From Sitta carolinensis (taxonomy: Eukaryota; Chordata; Aves; Passeriformes; Sittidae), in contig JAVUNC010000004.1 of the NCBI GenBank assembly GCA_032173965.1, positions 56,729,501 to 56,793,500 of the forward strand: a stretch of 64,000 nt of DNA. Direction: 5' to 3'. A program made the position numbers and the translations under genes. Of the stretch, positions 25,429 through 38,880 are shown in pieces (the first letter of the stretch is position 1; every line of letters starts with the position of its first letter). The notes under the pieces were generated by a model that was given only the letters and a program-made list of their open reading frames with translations, was not told the DNA's origin and made no database searches.

Positions 25429-26594
25429 AACCTCTGTCATTTGTTTCTACAAACATTAATCTTTCTTAGCTGTATTTGACTGCTCATGAGATAATATCTT
25501 CAGTCTGTTTTAGGACTGGTGATTTTCAGTAAAATCACAACAGCTACTTTGCATTAACCAACATATGATCTGTAGACATATCTGAAATTTTATGATTTAT
25601 TCTTCCCCTCTTTGAGAGAAAGATGTCTACTTTGTCTTCCTTCAAAGATACAGAGAAAAACACTTTTTAAATGAATTTTATTATAGCAAAAATATGTTCA
25701 TCATGAAAGGAAATGTCCCACATGTTATCTGTGTTTTGCAGCACACACACTGCAATTCCAGGTAGCCAGAGCTTTCTTCTGGAATGAGATCAGGCAGTGG
25801 CATAATTCATTTCATGCACCACATGTTCTTTCTTTCATTTCAAGGATTTCATTGTGTTTTGCAAATGTCAATTGCTTAAGGCACACAGCTCAAGTAGGTA
25901 TAATTTATGGTTTTTCATGATATTTATTACCGAGATCATTTAAGTGGAACCCAGGTGTTCTGGGATAGAAACCCTTCCTCCTCAGCAGGCAGCACTCCCT
26001 GGCCCTCAGGGAGAGACAATTCTCTTCAAAGTGGTTCCCAGGAATTCATTTCCTCAACCTGTGTTTAGGTTTTCTAGCTTTCCTCAGTTCTGAACTGTGG
26101 TCTTTTACATTTATGCAGCTGGGCATACATCTGAGTTCTGGGGGTGTGGATGCACAAATTGATAATTCTGGTAAGATTTCTTCTTATGTGTAGAAGTATG
26201 ACATGAGTATCTGCTTCCCTGTTGATGCCACACCAAGCAAGATATTTTTCAGTACTTTCTTTAGACTGAATGTGAGATGATAAAGAATAAATTTTCATGC
26301 CTGAGAGTGAATATTGCATCTGCATTTGACTTTGCAAAACGTTTAGGTTACTTTAATTCTAACCTCCTATTTTTGCCCATTCATGAGGGCGGGAAGTGAA
26401 AAAACATTCCTGAGGCTTTAAAAGTGACTGAATTGCAATGATTTTCCTCTGGTAAATTTTATGATTCTTTTACAGAAGTAGGGTAACTAATTGTTTTAAC
26501 ACCGTAGTTTTCTATATTACCAGTTTTAGTTGTCCTTTAAAATGAATACCAAGCTGTGTTCCAAGCAGAGTACTTAAGTCTCAGTTTATAAATA

Positions 26595-26595
<1 letters not shown>
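25429..26595. other. Unique AT-rich non-coding sequence
   Basis: No gene or repeat is recognised. Frames are 87 codons or fewer. Confidence 0.5.

Positions 26596-26637
<42 letters not shown>
26596..26637 (+). repeat. (ATT)14 trinucleotide microsatellite
   Basis: Fourteen uninterrupted ATT units, preceded by ATATAT-type sequence. Confidence 0.97.
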
Positions 26638-29600
26638 GACAGCAATGTGCATCTTTTAGTATTTGTCAAGATGAATATGAAACATCAGAAGTTAGGCTAT
26701 ATGTATGGCCATCTTTTACTTAGCCATTTGAGTTTTCACATAGAATCTGGAAAAAAATACCACTTTCTAGTATTTGACCTGTTATGTTGAATGGGGACAG
26801 GAAAACATCACCAGTGTTTTGACTGATGTCTTAGCAAAGGACTAGAGATTCTGGAAAAATTGAAAGAAAATATGTATTGAATGGATATATATTAAAATGT
26901 TTTCCTTAGTTTTATGGTTTAACTGATTTCCAGATCTTCTGTCTTTAATAAATGGCTTCATTTCATTACAATTCCCCGTATGAGATCATCTGAATTTGAA
27001 GCAAAGTACTGAAATATGTTTTGACCAACATGACTATTTTGAGATATATTTACAGAGTACATTGACAGAGGCATGTTCTTAACTTGGGTTTTGGCACTAT
27101 AAGGTGCATGGAGAGGAGAGGAGAGGAGAGAAGCAGAAAAGTTTCCACACCATTATTGGCAAGGGGGAGATAGAAGGGAAAAAGGGATAGAGTATCTCTT
27201 CGCAAATTAATAACTTCAGGCAGAGCTTTGGGACTTGACTAGCCCTGCCTTTTTGCTCTGGGATGTGACTTGGGATCCTTGATACCAAAAAGAAAATGTC
27301 TGTAGCTAGACCACTGGCTGTATACTGCTACACTGGCTGTGTAGAATAAAGAAAAGTTGTCCCTGATGACAGCCTTGGGGAGGAAAAATAGAGAGGTTAG
27401 GCAGCTCGTCTAAGACAGACTTGGGAAATCTTCAATAGGTTCAGAACTAGCTGATATCTGTAAAATAAGAGATAGTGAGAGCATCTGCAATGTGATGTGC
27501 TGGTCTTGCCTGTAGGAAAGGGTTCAGCCTCAGCAGTAGCCGTTTGGCATGAACAGCCTTGCGGACTCCCTGTTTTGTTTGTGCTCTCTGACCCTGTACA
27601 CTGTCTTCTGGACATGGTCACCTTACCTGTGCAGCCCAGCCTGGCCCAGTGGGACCCTCCAGTGCCTTATCTTCCTGGCATAAAGTTAGCTGCATTGCAG
27701 ACTGCCCAGGCTTGTTGAAAACCACGTGGAAATAATCAACTGCTACAAGCAGCCTTCAGCACAGCAAGAGCTGCTGTTCAATACACGAACTAAAACAAAA
27801 CAGCTTTCTTTGTGAGAAATGATGAGCGCAGCAAAGGGCAGAGCTATTTGTAGGTGATGAGAAGTAGTGTTGTGACACCCTTTTCTCTCTGGCATGGAGC
27901 CACTCGGAGATTGAAGTGGCTTCCAGCACTAATCAGGGGACTGGCAAACCTCTGCTCTCACGTCTGCCATCTCTCCTCTCTATAGGCATGCTTGGAGCTG
28001 CAGCTGCTGAAGCACACCTGATTGTCCCAGCCATCATCATTTGCCATTCATGAGCAACCTGCAGCATTCCCTTAGCACAGGTTTTCTTGTTTCAATCTAG
28101 GATAAAGACCTTGGTCTACTTCTGTACCAGAGCTTCATGAAGATTTCAGCTGTCCTGTCTCCCTTGGACAAGAGGGCAATCTGATTGCTGGAGAAAGAGT
28201 CATCAGTCCAGTTAGAAAATGCTGATGGGAACTGGTGTGCCATATTAGAGAGAGGAGCCCCATAATCTGTATTTAGAAAGGATAGGAGTAAATCTCAAAA
28301 CCTAAAGGTGTTTCACCAAGAGGTGCCAAAGTCCCGACTCATTCACAGAGTGCCTTAAATCAATAATTGCTTCCCGTGGGCAGAATGTGCCATTGCAGGT
28401 CACCATTGCTTCACTGAGTTTCAAAGTCCTGTATAAGCTCACAGATGGGCAATCAGAAAAGAAATAATTTATGTCCAGACAATCCAGGGCTCTGGGAAAA
28501 GGTGCTGTGGGAAGATATCTATCATCTTGTATGTTGCTTTCTGTTGACACAGAAAACTAAAATTTAGAGCACTGTGTGCAAACACATGCTTGCCAGCATT
28601 TGTTTTTCATAAAGCAGCAGTCAGTTTTGGTCCATCACTGAGGCACATCTCACTTTTCAGGTGTACTAGGAGCAGTATATGCCATGGAGAGTTACATGAA
28701 GGAGAAAGGAGAGGCACAAGAGCTCCTTGGTGCTGTAGTTTTGGAGGTATGAACCAGTCAGATAAGTAGGAAGTGGCACGTGGAGCCTCAAGGTCCTGAG
28801 GAGACACAGGCAGGGCAGAGGTACAATAATGAACCTGCCTCTGTCACCTCTGCAAGGAGAATATTTAGGGTAGAGGTGACCATATGAAGAGAGCGTTCTA
28901 AGCAATTTGGGGAGCAGAGCTCCCCACATGTTACACCCAGAGCATGGGGAGGGAGGTTAAAAAGATGGAGGAAGCAGGAGAGGGGCAAGTGGCTTGTGGA
29001 GTCAGCTGTCACCCCCAAAAGGGCCAGAGGTGGCAGGTCAGCAGGCTTATTAGAACTCCATCTCCCTAAGGGTGAGCTTTGATCCCATGCTGTTAAAGTC
29101 TTAGTATTAGTCGGCAAGTAAAAAGTGGGCCAGAAATGTACAGCTTTATTGACTGTTGAGAAAACATTTACACAGACCAGTTTTCATTCTTCCTTCTTGG
29201 AAACATGTTGGACCAGACCTCTTCAATTTAGGCAGCATCTCCATTCCTGAGGCATCCTGTGATGGGGAGTATCAGCTCTCTTGCTCTCGTGAGACCAGGG
29301 GTCAGCTGTGTTTTGCTGCTTAAAGAGAGCCAAGTCCTATAGCTTGCTTTTTCCTTTCAGCTCTGTACACAAAGAGCAGATACAGATGGGTTCTGACATA
29401 TCAGTCCCAGCTGTTGTGCATGATAGGCAGGAGAAGGACAGGACCATCAATCATTCTGCCAGCAAGGAGTTTCTACATAAGAAAATCCTGCTTCTAGAGC
29501 ACTGGGAATTGTAGTTTGCCCAGTACAATAAGAAAACTGAGTGTTTTTCTTTCTTGTGCAAAAGTGGCAAGGAGAGAGAAGACTATCTTTTGTCATGTAT

Positions 29601-30337
29601 CCCAAAGCTGAGGGTTAAATTGTGATCCTCACAGTATTTCCCACATGTACAATCCCGTTGATAGGACAACACGCACGATTACTTCCACAACCATAAGGAC
29701 TGGAAGATTGCACCCAACCCTCGGGTTGCGTGCTGAATATTGCAGTTGTCTTCATGGAGGAAGTTATATTTAAGTGTCCCAGCCCAGGTCATATGACAGG
29801 CTCCCACAGTAAAGCAACATTTAGAAAGAGCAGAAATTAATTCTACCAGTATGCTAAAGGAAAGAGCACTTTGGGAAACACTTGAGAAAAGTGATCTTGT
29901 GTTGTAGGAGTCCTCTGATACAACAAAGCCCAGTAAAAAAGAGGAGGACAGGTACAGCTGTTCCTGAATAAATGGGGCTTCTGGTGAATGAAGAATTTTC
30001 ATTGCTATTGTTCATCAAGGAAACATTACTCATGATGGCATGTTTTAATCAAAAAAGCTCAAATAGGCAGTATGGCTCTATATCAATTGCAGATAAAGCT
30101 GCTAAAACCTTTAGAGGTTCAGCTTGTGCACGCAATACAGTTTAGAAGTTTTGTAGTTTCATCTGTTTAATCAAGTATCTACTTGCTCTTTTGAATATCT
30201 GTAAAAATGTAGCAACACATTCCTCACTGTTAGAAAAAAAATGACTTAATCTATCCCAGAAAGTTTACTTTGGGGATTCTTCAAATGATTCAGAACAAAT
30301 TGAGTCCATTTCTTGACCAAGATGTTCAGTACTTAAC
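26638..30337. other. Unique non-coding sequence with a small (GAGAG)n patch
   Basis: A (GAGAG)n patch of 22 bases lies at 27110-27131. Opposed short frames at 27397-27718 and 28300-29117 resemble nothing known. No interspersed repeat is recognised up to 30337. Confidence 0.5.
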
Positions 30338-30506
30338 TAGGAAAAGACATTAGGAATAACTTTGCAGCATAACGGACAGTGAAGCTTTGGAACATATTTC
30401 CCATGGAGCCCATAGAGTTTCCATCACTTCAGGTCTGTAGGAAGGGATTGGACAAGTGCCAGTCAGCCATTACTTAGCTCTCCCTACCCAAGGGGATGGG
30501 AATGGA
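30338..30506 (+). mobile_element. Old CR1 LINE 3' region, sense
   Basis: The phrases GGAAAAGACATTAGGAA, GTGAAGCTTTGGAACA, GAGTTTCCATCACTTCAGG and GATTGGACAAGTGCC follow in order the CR1 C-terminal ORF2 and 3'-UTR consensus (reading about DIRKNF...LWN...PS...DW). The copy is well diverged, and the terminal octamers are not visible. It is older than the copies at 24704 and 46231. Confidence 0.65.
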
Positions 30507-32401
30507 GTGGACAGTCATTCTGCTCCCCTTCTACAAGGGTAACACATGTTCATCCAGAAACACACAGGGCAGAGGTTTCATGTGTTGTTCTCATCAATGA
30601 TCTCATTGCTGAAAAGGTCCTGAATAAGCAAGAGGATTATTTTAATGAGTGTGAAACATAACTTTAAAGTAGCTGATCTAAGTCAATAAGTATTCTTTAA
30701 AAGTTGTTAGAATTCATTTTGTGTGATGGGATCCTTAGGGAAATTTTGCTCACATGCTTGATTAAGCATCATAGATTCTAAATAGGCTTTTGAGTGGGTT
30801 CAGTTGAAAATCATGAAGTATGGTGAGGTTAGAAGAGACTTGGGGCCATATTTTATGAAATGAACCTGAAGTTTATGTATGTGGCCAACTAATCTGAGCG
30901 AGTAATTCATCAGGTTTTTCCTTTGCCTTTTTCTATGTCCTTCTGTGAGGGGAAAAAAGCTGATGTGATCCAGATGGATTGAGCATGCTAGTCAGATTAT
31001 CCCTGTGGATGCCCTTCATCTGCTCACACTGCTCAGTCAAAAAAAATCATCTGGCACACCATATCACATTCAGAAAAGCAGGAATATGTATGCGGGTCAA
31101 TTATAATTGAATCTTTTTCTGAACTAAAAATATGCAGGGTAGGTGACTTTTCAGGCAAACATTGGCTGTGATATTTAGAGAAGAAAGGTTTATAAATCCT
31201 ATTATTTTAAAACACCTGATATATTAAAAAATTACATTTAAAGATCATTTATGGGTAGGTTATTTCATTTATCCTCTTCTCTTTTCATGCCTCCAATCAA
31301 AATTGTACAGAAGTCTCTGAAAGCAGCTACCCTAAAGAAATCTTTTTTTGCATATTTCATGTGGCTCCACATCTCAGATTTTATCTTGCTCTTAAGTGGA
31401 GCAAGGTATTTTTTCCTATATCACCTCTAAGAAATGCTGATCAAGGAGAGAGATGTCAGTGTTTTTCCTTAGTATACATATTCTTATTTTCCTAGTATTT
31501 ATATTCAGAAATCTTGATCTTGGGGGCAAGATACCAGCTGTTGGCCTTTTATACATTTATACTATTTTAGCTACTGAATTTAAAGTGCCAACAGAATAAT
31601 ATCATAACCTGCACTGAATGAATTGTTGTCTCTTTCAGAAGGGCTGGCTTAGACCATTGGATTTTCAAATGATGGAAAACTAAGCACCTCTATAGCTTAG
31701 ATCACAGTTATACTATCCTCCACCACCAAACAAGGTAGTGCAATTTATACTTTATAAAAAAAAATAAAAATTAAAATTAAATAATTTGTGCTTGTATTTG
31801 AATATCTGTCGCACAATGGATGAAACTATGAGAATGTGAAACTCTCCAAGGTTACCTTAAAGGGTGTGTTTTTTCCCCACTTGATGCCAAATAACATTTC
31901 TGGATCTGAGCAGAGAAGTTTGTCTGCTCCTCTGGGAAGGCAACCTGTCTGGTTCTGCTGGGCAAAGACCAGTTTGACCCATCCAATCTCCTTTCAGAGA
32001 AGACCCCCTGGAAATTATGGGGGTTGACCTAAGATTGCAATGTCTCTTCTGACATTTTTGGCTTGGCTTCCCTTGAGGATACTGTCAACAGCTGTTGCTC
32101 CAGACTTGATAGGACCCTTGGTAGACATGCTGAATTGCTGTATGTTTCTGGGGGATAGAAGAAGTCTTACCAAATGCAACAGCTATTATTGAAGTTAATA
32201 GCTTTTCCTTCTGTGTAGTTATACAGAACATGTGTCTGTACATCAGGTTTAAGAGTTTAATTCCTCCATTAGCTTGTATGGCTTAAAGATAAAAGGCTGA
32301 AGGAGATTTTCTGGTCCAGTGAAAACGCATGTGTGGCTTTTCATTAAAACTTAGGAGGATGTGTCAGCAGAAGGCTGGCTAACTCATTGGCATAGTTTTA
32401 C
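30507..32401. other. Unique AT-rich non-coding sequence
   Basis: Few open frames and many stops. Nothing recognised beyond short A or T runs near 31757. Confidence 0.5.
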
Positions 32402-32423
32402 GATAAGGATTTGCATCCTTATC
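32402..32423 (+). repeat. 9-bp hairpin with POU-octamer-like centre
   Basis: GATAAGGAT, loop TTGC, ATCCTTATC. The arms hold inverted GATAAG/CTTATC (GATA-type) words, and the centre reads ATTTGCAT, the canonical octamer bound by POU factors. Binding is not shown by sequence alone. Confidence 0.55.
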
Positions 32424-35400
32424 ATGGCCAGTTTTATGATATGGATTTTTTAGAATGCTCTGATCTCTGGGACAGTGATCACAACAGGTTGTAGGAGAGT
32501 GAATTCATGGGAGTGCTCAAAGTTGAGCACTGAAAGGTATAGATGACTGAATATCTTGTCTGAGGCCTCTGAAGACAGGAGGAGACCGCAAAGCAGAGAT
32601 ATTTACTCCAAGGAAGTGTCCTGGACAGTAGAGTTAAGCATCATCAGTTTCCAGACCAATGAACACTTCAGAGTTCAAAAGCTGTGCAGTCCTGAACAGC
32701 ATTCAGACCCTCATAGGAATAAGGTGGGGCTGTCAGATCTTAAACATGTGCTTAATTTTAAGAGTGTGAATAATCCCACTGACCATGTGCTTAGAGGGTA
32801 CTCCAGTTTGCTGTGTGCTGCCTGCTGAACAGGCAGGCCAGAGGGGAACGGTGCATCCTCACCACTGCTGCTCACTGGAGAGTGGCATATCTGGCTATGT
32901 CTGAGCTGGCACCAATATTGTGCACCAGCTGTGCCCCCCTGTCTGCACACACAGCAGTTTACAGGAGAGCTGCAGCAACAACACTGTGGTTTAGTCTAAA
33001 AAGCAAGCCTACTGGCAAACTGAAGAGGTAATCTCCCCTCTCTCTCCCATTTGTCTTTCAGCTGGAGGGAACCATGCCAGCCAGCATGTTGTAGATTATT
33101 CAGATCCTGGCAGGAACATTCAAAATGAAAAGGCAAGTGAATAGGGGTGGAAGGGGAAGGCTTTGATTCAAACATACTTTTATTTTTTTATTGGGTGCCA
33201 AGAGCTCTTGTGATCTGAGCGAAAACTGTTATTACCCAAACATTTACTCCAAGTCCTCCAGACCTTTCTCTACACCTGGCAATAGGATGGGTGGAAGTTC
33301 TATTACCTCACTTAATGTACCTAAAATTAGCCATCTAAGACCAGGTCAGTCCCCTCACGTCTTCTGGGGAGAAAATACCTCCTTCGGGTGTAATTCTTCA
33401 TACCTTTTAAGGCACCTGGATACCCATTTTTCTTCCCTGGATATAGAAGAATGCTTGGGGTAATAGAGGTTTGGGTGTTTAGTGTCTCGGACCAATATAC
33501 TTTTAAGTGTCTGAAGTTAATAAAACATTTTCCTTGCTAAATTGTGATAAAAAATACAATAGACATGCTGGATCAGACTCAAATTCATCTACACAGATGG
33601 ACTACTATATGCCTGTGTCCAGTGTCAGTGGCTGGGAAGGACACAGAAGCAGGGTGAGAATTCAGAATACTTTCATTCCACTTTATTCCTCACTTGGCAC
33701 TTTTTGTCAGCAGGATCCTCAATCTAACTTTTCATCAAGAAGTTAAAAATCAATAACCCCAAGACAGAAGCTGTTTACCCCTAATTCTGCTTTCAAATAC
33801 CTGTTTCTGTTATTAATTCAGAGGTCCATGAGTAGCTTTGCATGTAGCCTGAAAGAAAGTTGCAACTCCAATGATGGTGCTAAACCACATGCTGCTTTTG
33901 GATTCATTTACCTTTAAAGATTAATCAGGAAATTAAGATAAAAAGTTGTATAGTTAAAATGAGAACAAGTGGAAAAAATAGGTATTTAAAAAGGGTAGAG
34001 ACAGTAATGTGGAATTTACAAGGCTGTTTAAAAAGGTCAATTCCAGCACAGTTGTGCACAGATGCATCCCTTCTCTATAATGCTAATTTAAAGGAGACTT
34101 GAATTTAATCCTGCATGATCCTGATCCCTGCATTTCCTTTCCATGTCACTAAGCAGCTCCATATTCCACTGCTTATACACCATGAACATTTACCACCTGT
34201 GCACTCCATCTTCACGCTGTGTGACTCCACACTTCTGCTTGAACCTTCACAACATCTGCAGTAAGGGGATTTTATTTCCCCCATCTAGACTTCGTGCTAA
34301 CACTTTGAGCAGTATCTCTGCTGCTCTCCCTTGCTGCCTGTGGGCGAGCCCAAGAGCTGGAGAAGGGAGTCAGCAGAGAAGGGAGGCAGCCAGCATCTCA
34401 CTGATGGTTGATCTCATGCTGCTATGTCTAAAGGGCAACTTAGCTGCAAGTTTTGTCAGTGTGTCTTGTCAGCTTGGTTTGGATATAAAAATGAACATTA
34501 TCTTCTTTTTATCGCTAAGAGATGACACAGACTGTTTAATGGTTTTGCTTGCCAGAACTCCCCAGGTTTCAGCACACAGCCAGACATGGACTTTATTTTT
34601 ACCTCATTTATCGAATATATTTGGAGTTTATCTCTTCATCTTCATTCTTATTCTTACTTCTTCCTCCTTTTTTTCCTCATTACGGTTCTAAGATATGTTT
34701 TATATGGCAGGTCTAGAACCCACATTTTTTTGTTGGATGACATTTCTTCAAGCTAAGTGAAGAAACGGTTATATTCAAGGGAATCATCTAAAGGTACTTT
34801 ATCCAGTATAGCAGAGCCTGTCAGCTGGCACAGAGGTGGTTGGTGTCAGGTTTGCTCACAGAACTGCTAAAGTAATGTAAGCCAACTCTCCTTTTATCTG
34901 TTATAACTTCCCCTTTGTAAGGTGAAGATGCTTATGTGCAACATAAGTATATATGTGCATTATAAACATTTGGACATCTGCTGGGGAAAAGAAATTGTAC
35001 TGAAAATTACTATAATATGTTTGGGATTCACAGTTTTCATATTATCTAGAAAACTGGAGGCTTCAAAACAAGGACCTCAAGACAAGGTCTTACCCTTCAG
35101 TATTCAGAATTGAGTGTCTGGAAAACAGAAGTCAGGGACACCATGAACAGATAATTCCAATGTACTAATTAATTAGACTCCATTGAATTAAAATCAACAA
35201 TCCACTAATTTCACACAGATTTATTCATCTGGAGTTCTTCTCCTCATCTTGTTTAAGTCTTTTCTGCCAAGAATTAAAGGGAAAAGACAGAAAATGTAAA
35301 AAGGTCCAAAAAATTTACCCTGAAACAAAAACAATCTTTTCTTTCCTACATTCCTCATCCCCCCCAGAAAATTCAGCTATCCATTACAAAATTAAGTAAA

Positions 35401-38400
35401 CTGTCTTTTTCTATTTTTGCTCCTGCAAAAATAAGGGAAAAGTGTGAAGGGTAGAGGAAGGGTAGAGGGTATCTACATGCAAATAGAGGAGCTGACAAAG
35501 AAACTCAGGCCATATGTCTGGAAAGAGTTTTTCACTCTTCCAGGGAGAGATGTGTAAAAGAGGCCTTTCCAAGACCAAGAGCAGCAGGGTGTTCTCATCT
35601 GTGAAGGATCTTCTCCAGTGCAATGCTAGTGCAGAGCAGGGCCCTCTGTGTGTGGGCTGGACTGCCTTCCCACACCCCAAGTCCCCCAGAAGGATGTGCA
35701 GCCAGGCCTCGCAGGCTCTCTGATGGGGCAGGGGTTGGTGGCCCTAAGGGCAGTGTGACTTTTTGGCACAGGCTCTACAAGGCTGCCTGAGCCCTCCGAG
35801 CCTTCCTGGGGAGTCCTCAGGCTCTGCCCCCCAACTCACTCTTCTCCACAGTGAGCTGGACTAAAGTCACCTGTCTGGGACATAGGGACATTCAGACAAG
35901 GGCATGTCCAAAGCCAACAGTCCCAGGCAAGCATGGAGCTTGGTACTGCTGGAGTGAGTCAGGGAGGGTAGGATCCACCCCACCAAAGAGCTGAACAAGC
36001 TGGTCAGGCTGTCTTCACTCAGAGGGAAATGGGCACAGCTTAACTCCTCCTAAAACAGAGATGAGTGGCTCTGGGAAAATGCACGGCAGACATCTAAGGC
36101 AAGGGGAAGCAAGCATAGGTTGAGAATGCCAGCTTTCCACAGCTGCTTCCTAGAAACTGTAGCTGGAGATTGCACACATTGATCCATGCTACACTGGATT
36201 CAGTCCATCCATTTTTGACCAGCACAGACTCCAAGGGGAGGAAATGTGTTAAAAAAAAGCCCTGTCACACATTTTTCATTCTTATTCTCAACCACTTCAG
36301 ATTTTTATGCCATTATTTAAAATTCTAAGCATGGAGGAGCAGGTAACTGAGTGTCACTTCAAGTACATAAGACCACATGAGCAACAGCAAAAACCTCTGG
36401 TAATTGAAACTAGATGCACGTTTCTCTGAAATTTACAGGTTTGTCTATAAACAAGGTGTCTCTGTTTGCATACAATCTCTAAAAATTATTATAAATCTAT
36501 TTAACTTATATTTAATTGACTCTATATAGCTAGGATCTCTCTGTTCTTCTCAATTAGAAGCAATGAGTTCCTTACTTTGAGCTGCCTATAAACTCATCTC
36601 AAAGAATTAAGTTCCCTTCACAAGGCATCTGCCTTTGCTGGACGTGTCTGTACCTCATGAACAAAAACAGTAATCATGTATTTCACTTGGAGATTGATCA
36701 CTTTTCATAAAAACACACATCGTAAAAATAAACAGTTAAATATTTGTCTTGTGGAAGAAGTTTACATTCTTATTTTTTCAAGTATAAATAAATAGGGTCA
36801 AAAGAAGCTATTACATTAACAATTGGCAAGCTGTTCTTTTAATCCCTCGTGCTTCCATAACTACAAATCCCATAGAGCAAGGAGAGACATAGAGCACTAA
36901 CAGCCTTTCCTCCCTCAGTTGGGATCTTGTGCAAATGTGTACATGAGATACAACCCTTGTGTAAAGCATGTTTTATCAGCCCCCTGAGCAAAGCCAAGGT
37001 CTGTACTGGGGCATAATGTCCATGTTCTATATTACATCCCTTTTCTCAATGGACTTGCTTGGGATTCTCACCCAAGTCAGGGGAAAAAACTCTACTGACC
37101 TCAGCTCAGGTCAGAGCTCTACAATCTGCTGGGTATGGTGATACATAACTTCTTGACTTTTCCCTCTCCAAATTTTTATCATTTTTATTTATTGTTGCAT
37201 CTTACAGAAGACATGCAGCCAAACATGTTTGTGGCAGCAATGTTTTTGTAAGTACTGCCCATAACATGTTAACACGCTAAAGGACTAAACTGGCCTTTGA
37301 AGGACTTGGTCAAAAACCTCTTTTCCACATTTTGTCTGTGTTACATCTTCACAGATCCATTGCAGATCTTAATTCAGGAAGCATTTGCTCCATTTGTTCT
37401 GTTTTTAAATATGTGGAACAAATATTCCAGTGAGAATTCAAGCCAAACAGTAGAAATACTGCTCATGGTTTTCATTTTTTTTGAGCTTTCACATTCACAC
37501 TCAAAGGGTGTTGCAAGATGAACAGAGTTCCTTGAGGCTGACAGCCTTCATTAACATAGGTCTTAAATTTTATATCTCATTGTATAGTTGAAGCAAGAAA
37601 AAGCTAAAAATCTGTAGTGCTGGTGGAGTCACATATCACCACTAGTGATTACTTGCTCTGGAAAAGGAAGCCATGCCTAAGTTAGGCAGCTCACTTGAAA
37701 ACTATGAGGAGGGATTTTCATATGCATTGCACATATCTTTATTCTCTGAGAAATTTCCAGCAACCTCAGGCAGAAAGCACAGCAACAACACTGCCTGAAA
37801 AACTGGCAGGAAGGAAATGTGTTTTGCCAAATAAAAAGGGTAATAAGTGTATATTATAATTAACAGGAAAAAAAGTTTTTGCAGTTTAGTCCCCTCTAAG
37901 TCAACCCACACTTCCACACTTCAGCTCTTTTAGCTGTTAAGTTATATATAATTAGGCTTTGTCTTCCATCACTGAGTAGAATTATCTCATAGATAGTACA
38001 TGGCTGTCTTGTTTTCTAGTGGGATTAGCACCATCCTGTCAGTGAACAGAAATGACCCCTCCAAGTGCTGCTTGATCCTCACATCTGTTAGCAAACACCT
38101 CCTACAGAATGCTCTTCCAATGACATTTGTTTTGGAAGTGCCTGCACAGAAATACTTCTGCCTGTCAAAGGGTTAGGTTTTACTGCATTATTATAGCTCT
38201 GAATTTGCACAAAAAATTGATACTTGGTGACCAGGATTTTCTTTTCTTTTGAGGTTTTCACCAACAAAGACACACAATGGATTTATTTAGATTGTGTACA
38301 ATTTGACTTTTATAAAATAAATAGAAACCATATAGACACTTCCATATACACTCTAAAATTCCCTTGTGTTTTGGCCTAAAACAGAGCAGTGGGCAGTGTA

Positions 38401-38440
38401 AGGAAGTTTTCAGGCCAAGTTAGGAGATCTGAACCACTGC
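32424..38440. other. Unique non-coding sequence
   Basis: A 182-codon + frame at 34143-34691 lies in pyrimidine-rich DNA, where stops are scarce; its peptide is low-complexity towards the end and unrecognised. CTAATTAATTAG at 35165-35176 is a 12-bp palindrome of homeodomain-type TAATTA cores. The 36.4-36.9 kb part is AT-rich and free of repeats. No gene was identified. Confidence 0.5.
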
Positions 38441-38880
38441 CCCCGCATTGCAGGCTGTAGGGATCCCGTGCCCTGCGCTTGCACCCCGCACCTTCCCGTG
38501 CCGTCTCCCATCCGTCCGCCCGGCGAGGCTCCTGCTCTCCCGCTGTCCGAGTGCCTCTGTCCGCACACGGCCGCAGCGAGCACCAGCTCACCAGTGCAAA
38601 GGATGGCAGGAGGCTCATGCTGTCCGTCTGTCCGTCTGCCAGCCACTGGCACCGGTGGCCATGGCACAGTAGGAGCCAGGGTTCGCAAACACAGCCTGGC
38701 AGCTCCGAGGAGCAGAGAAGGCATGCATTATCCCCAAAATCCGATTCCCGTCTGCCAGCAGATGGCACTCATTATATGTTTGGCTTGTCCACAACCCAGG
38801 TGCGCTTTCCAGAGCGCAGTGAGCAAAGGCGGGACACTCGCTGTCCTCCCGTGTGTCATGGGCGGTTTATTACCTTTCAC
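38441..38880. promoter_or_regulatory. CpG island, possible promoter
   Basis: By eye there are about 18 CpG dinucleotides in the first 200 bases (38441-38640) and about 10 more up to 38880, while flanking kilobases have almost none. In bird genomes such islands usually mark promoters or first exons. Overlapping frames of 104-162 codons on both strands are explained by high GC and do not identify a gene. Two partial GTCCGTCT units occur at about 38622. The direction of transcription cannot be told from the sequence. It could start a long non-coding RNA or an unannotated 5' exon. Confidence 0.6.
38755..38767 (+). promoter_or_regulatory. CTCF binding-site candidate
   Basis: CCAGCAGATGGCA matches all 13 positions of the CTCF core consensus CCASYAGRKGGCR. 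It lies inside the CpG island, where CTCF sites are common and often unmethylated. It is oriented on the + strand. This is the best CTCF match I noticed in the window. Confidence 0.55.

Noticed and set aside
34143..34691. 182-codon + frame
   Set aside because: The pyrimidine-rich strand is depleted of stop codons. The peptide becomes low-complexity and matches nothing I know.
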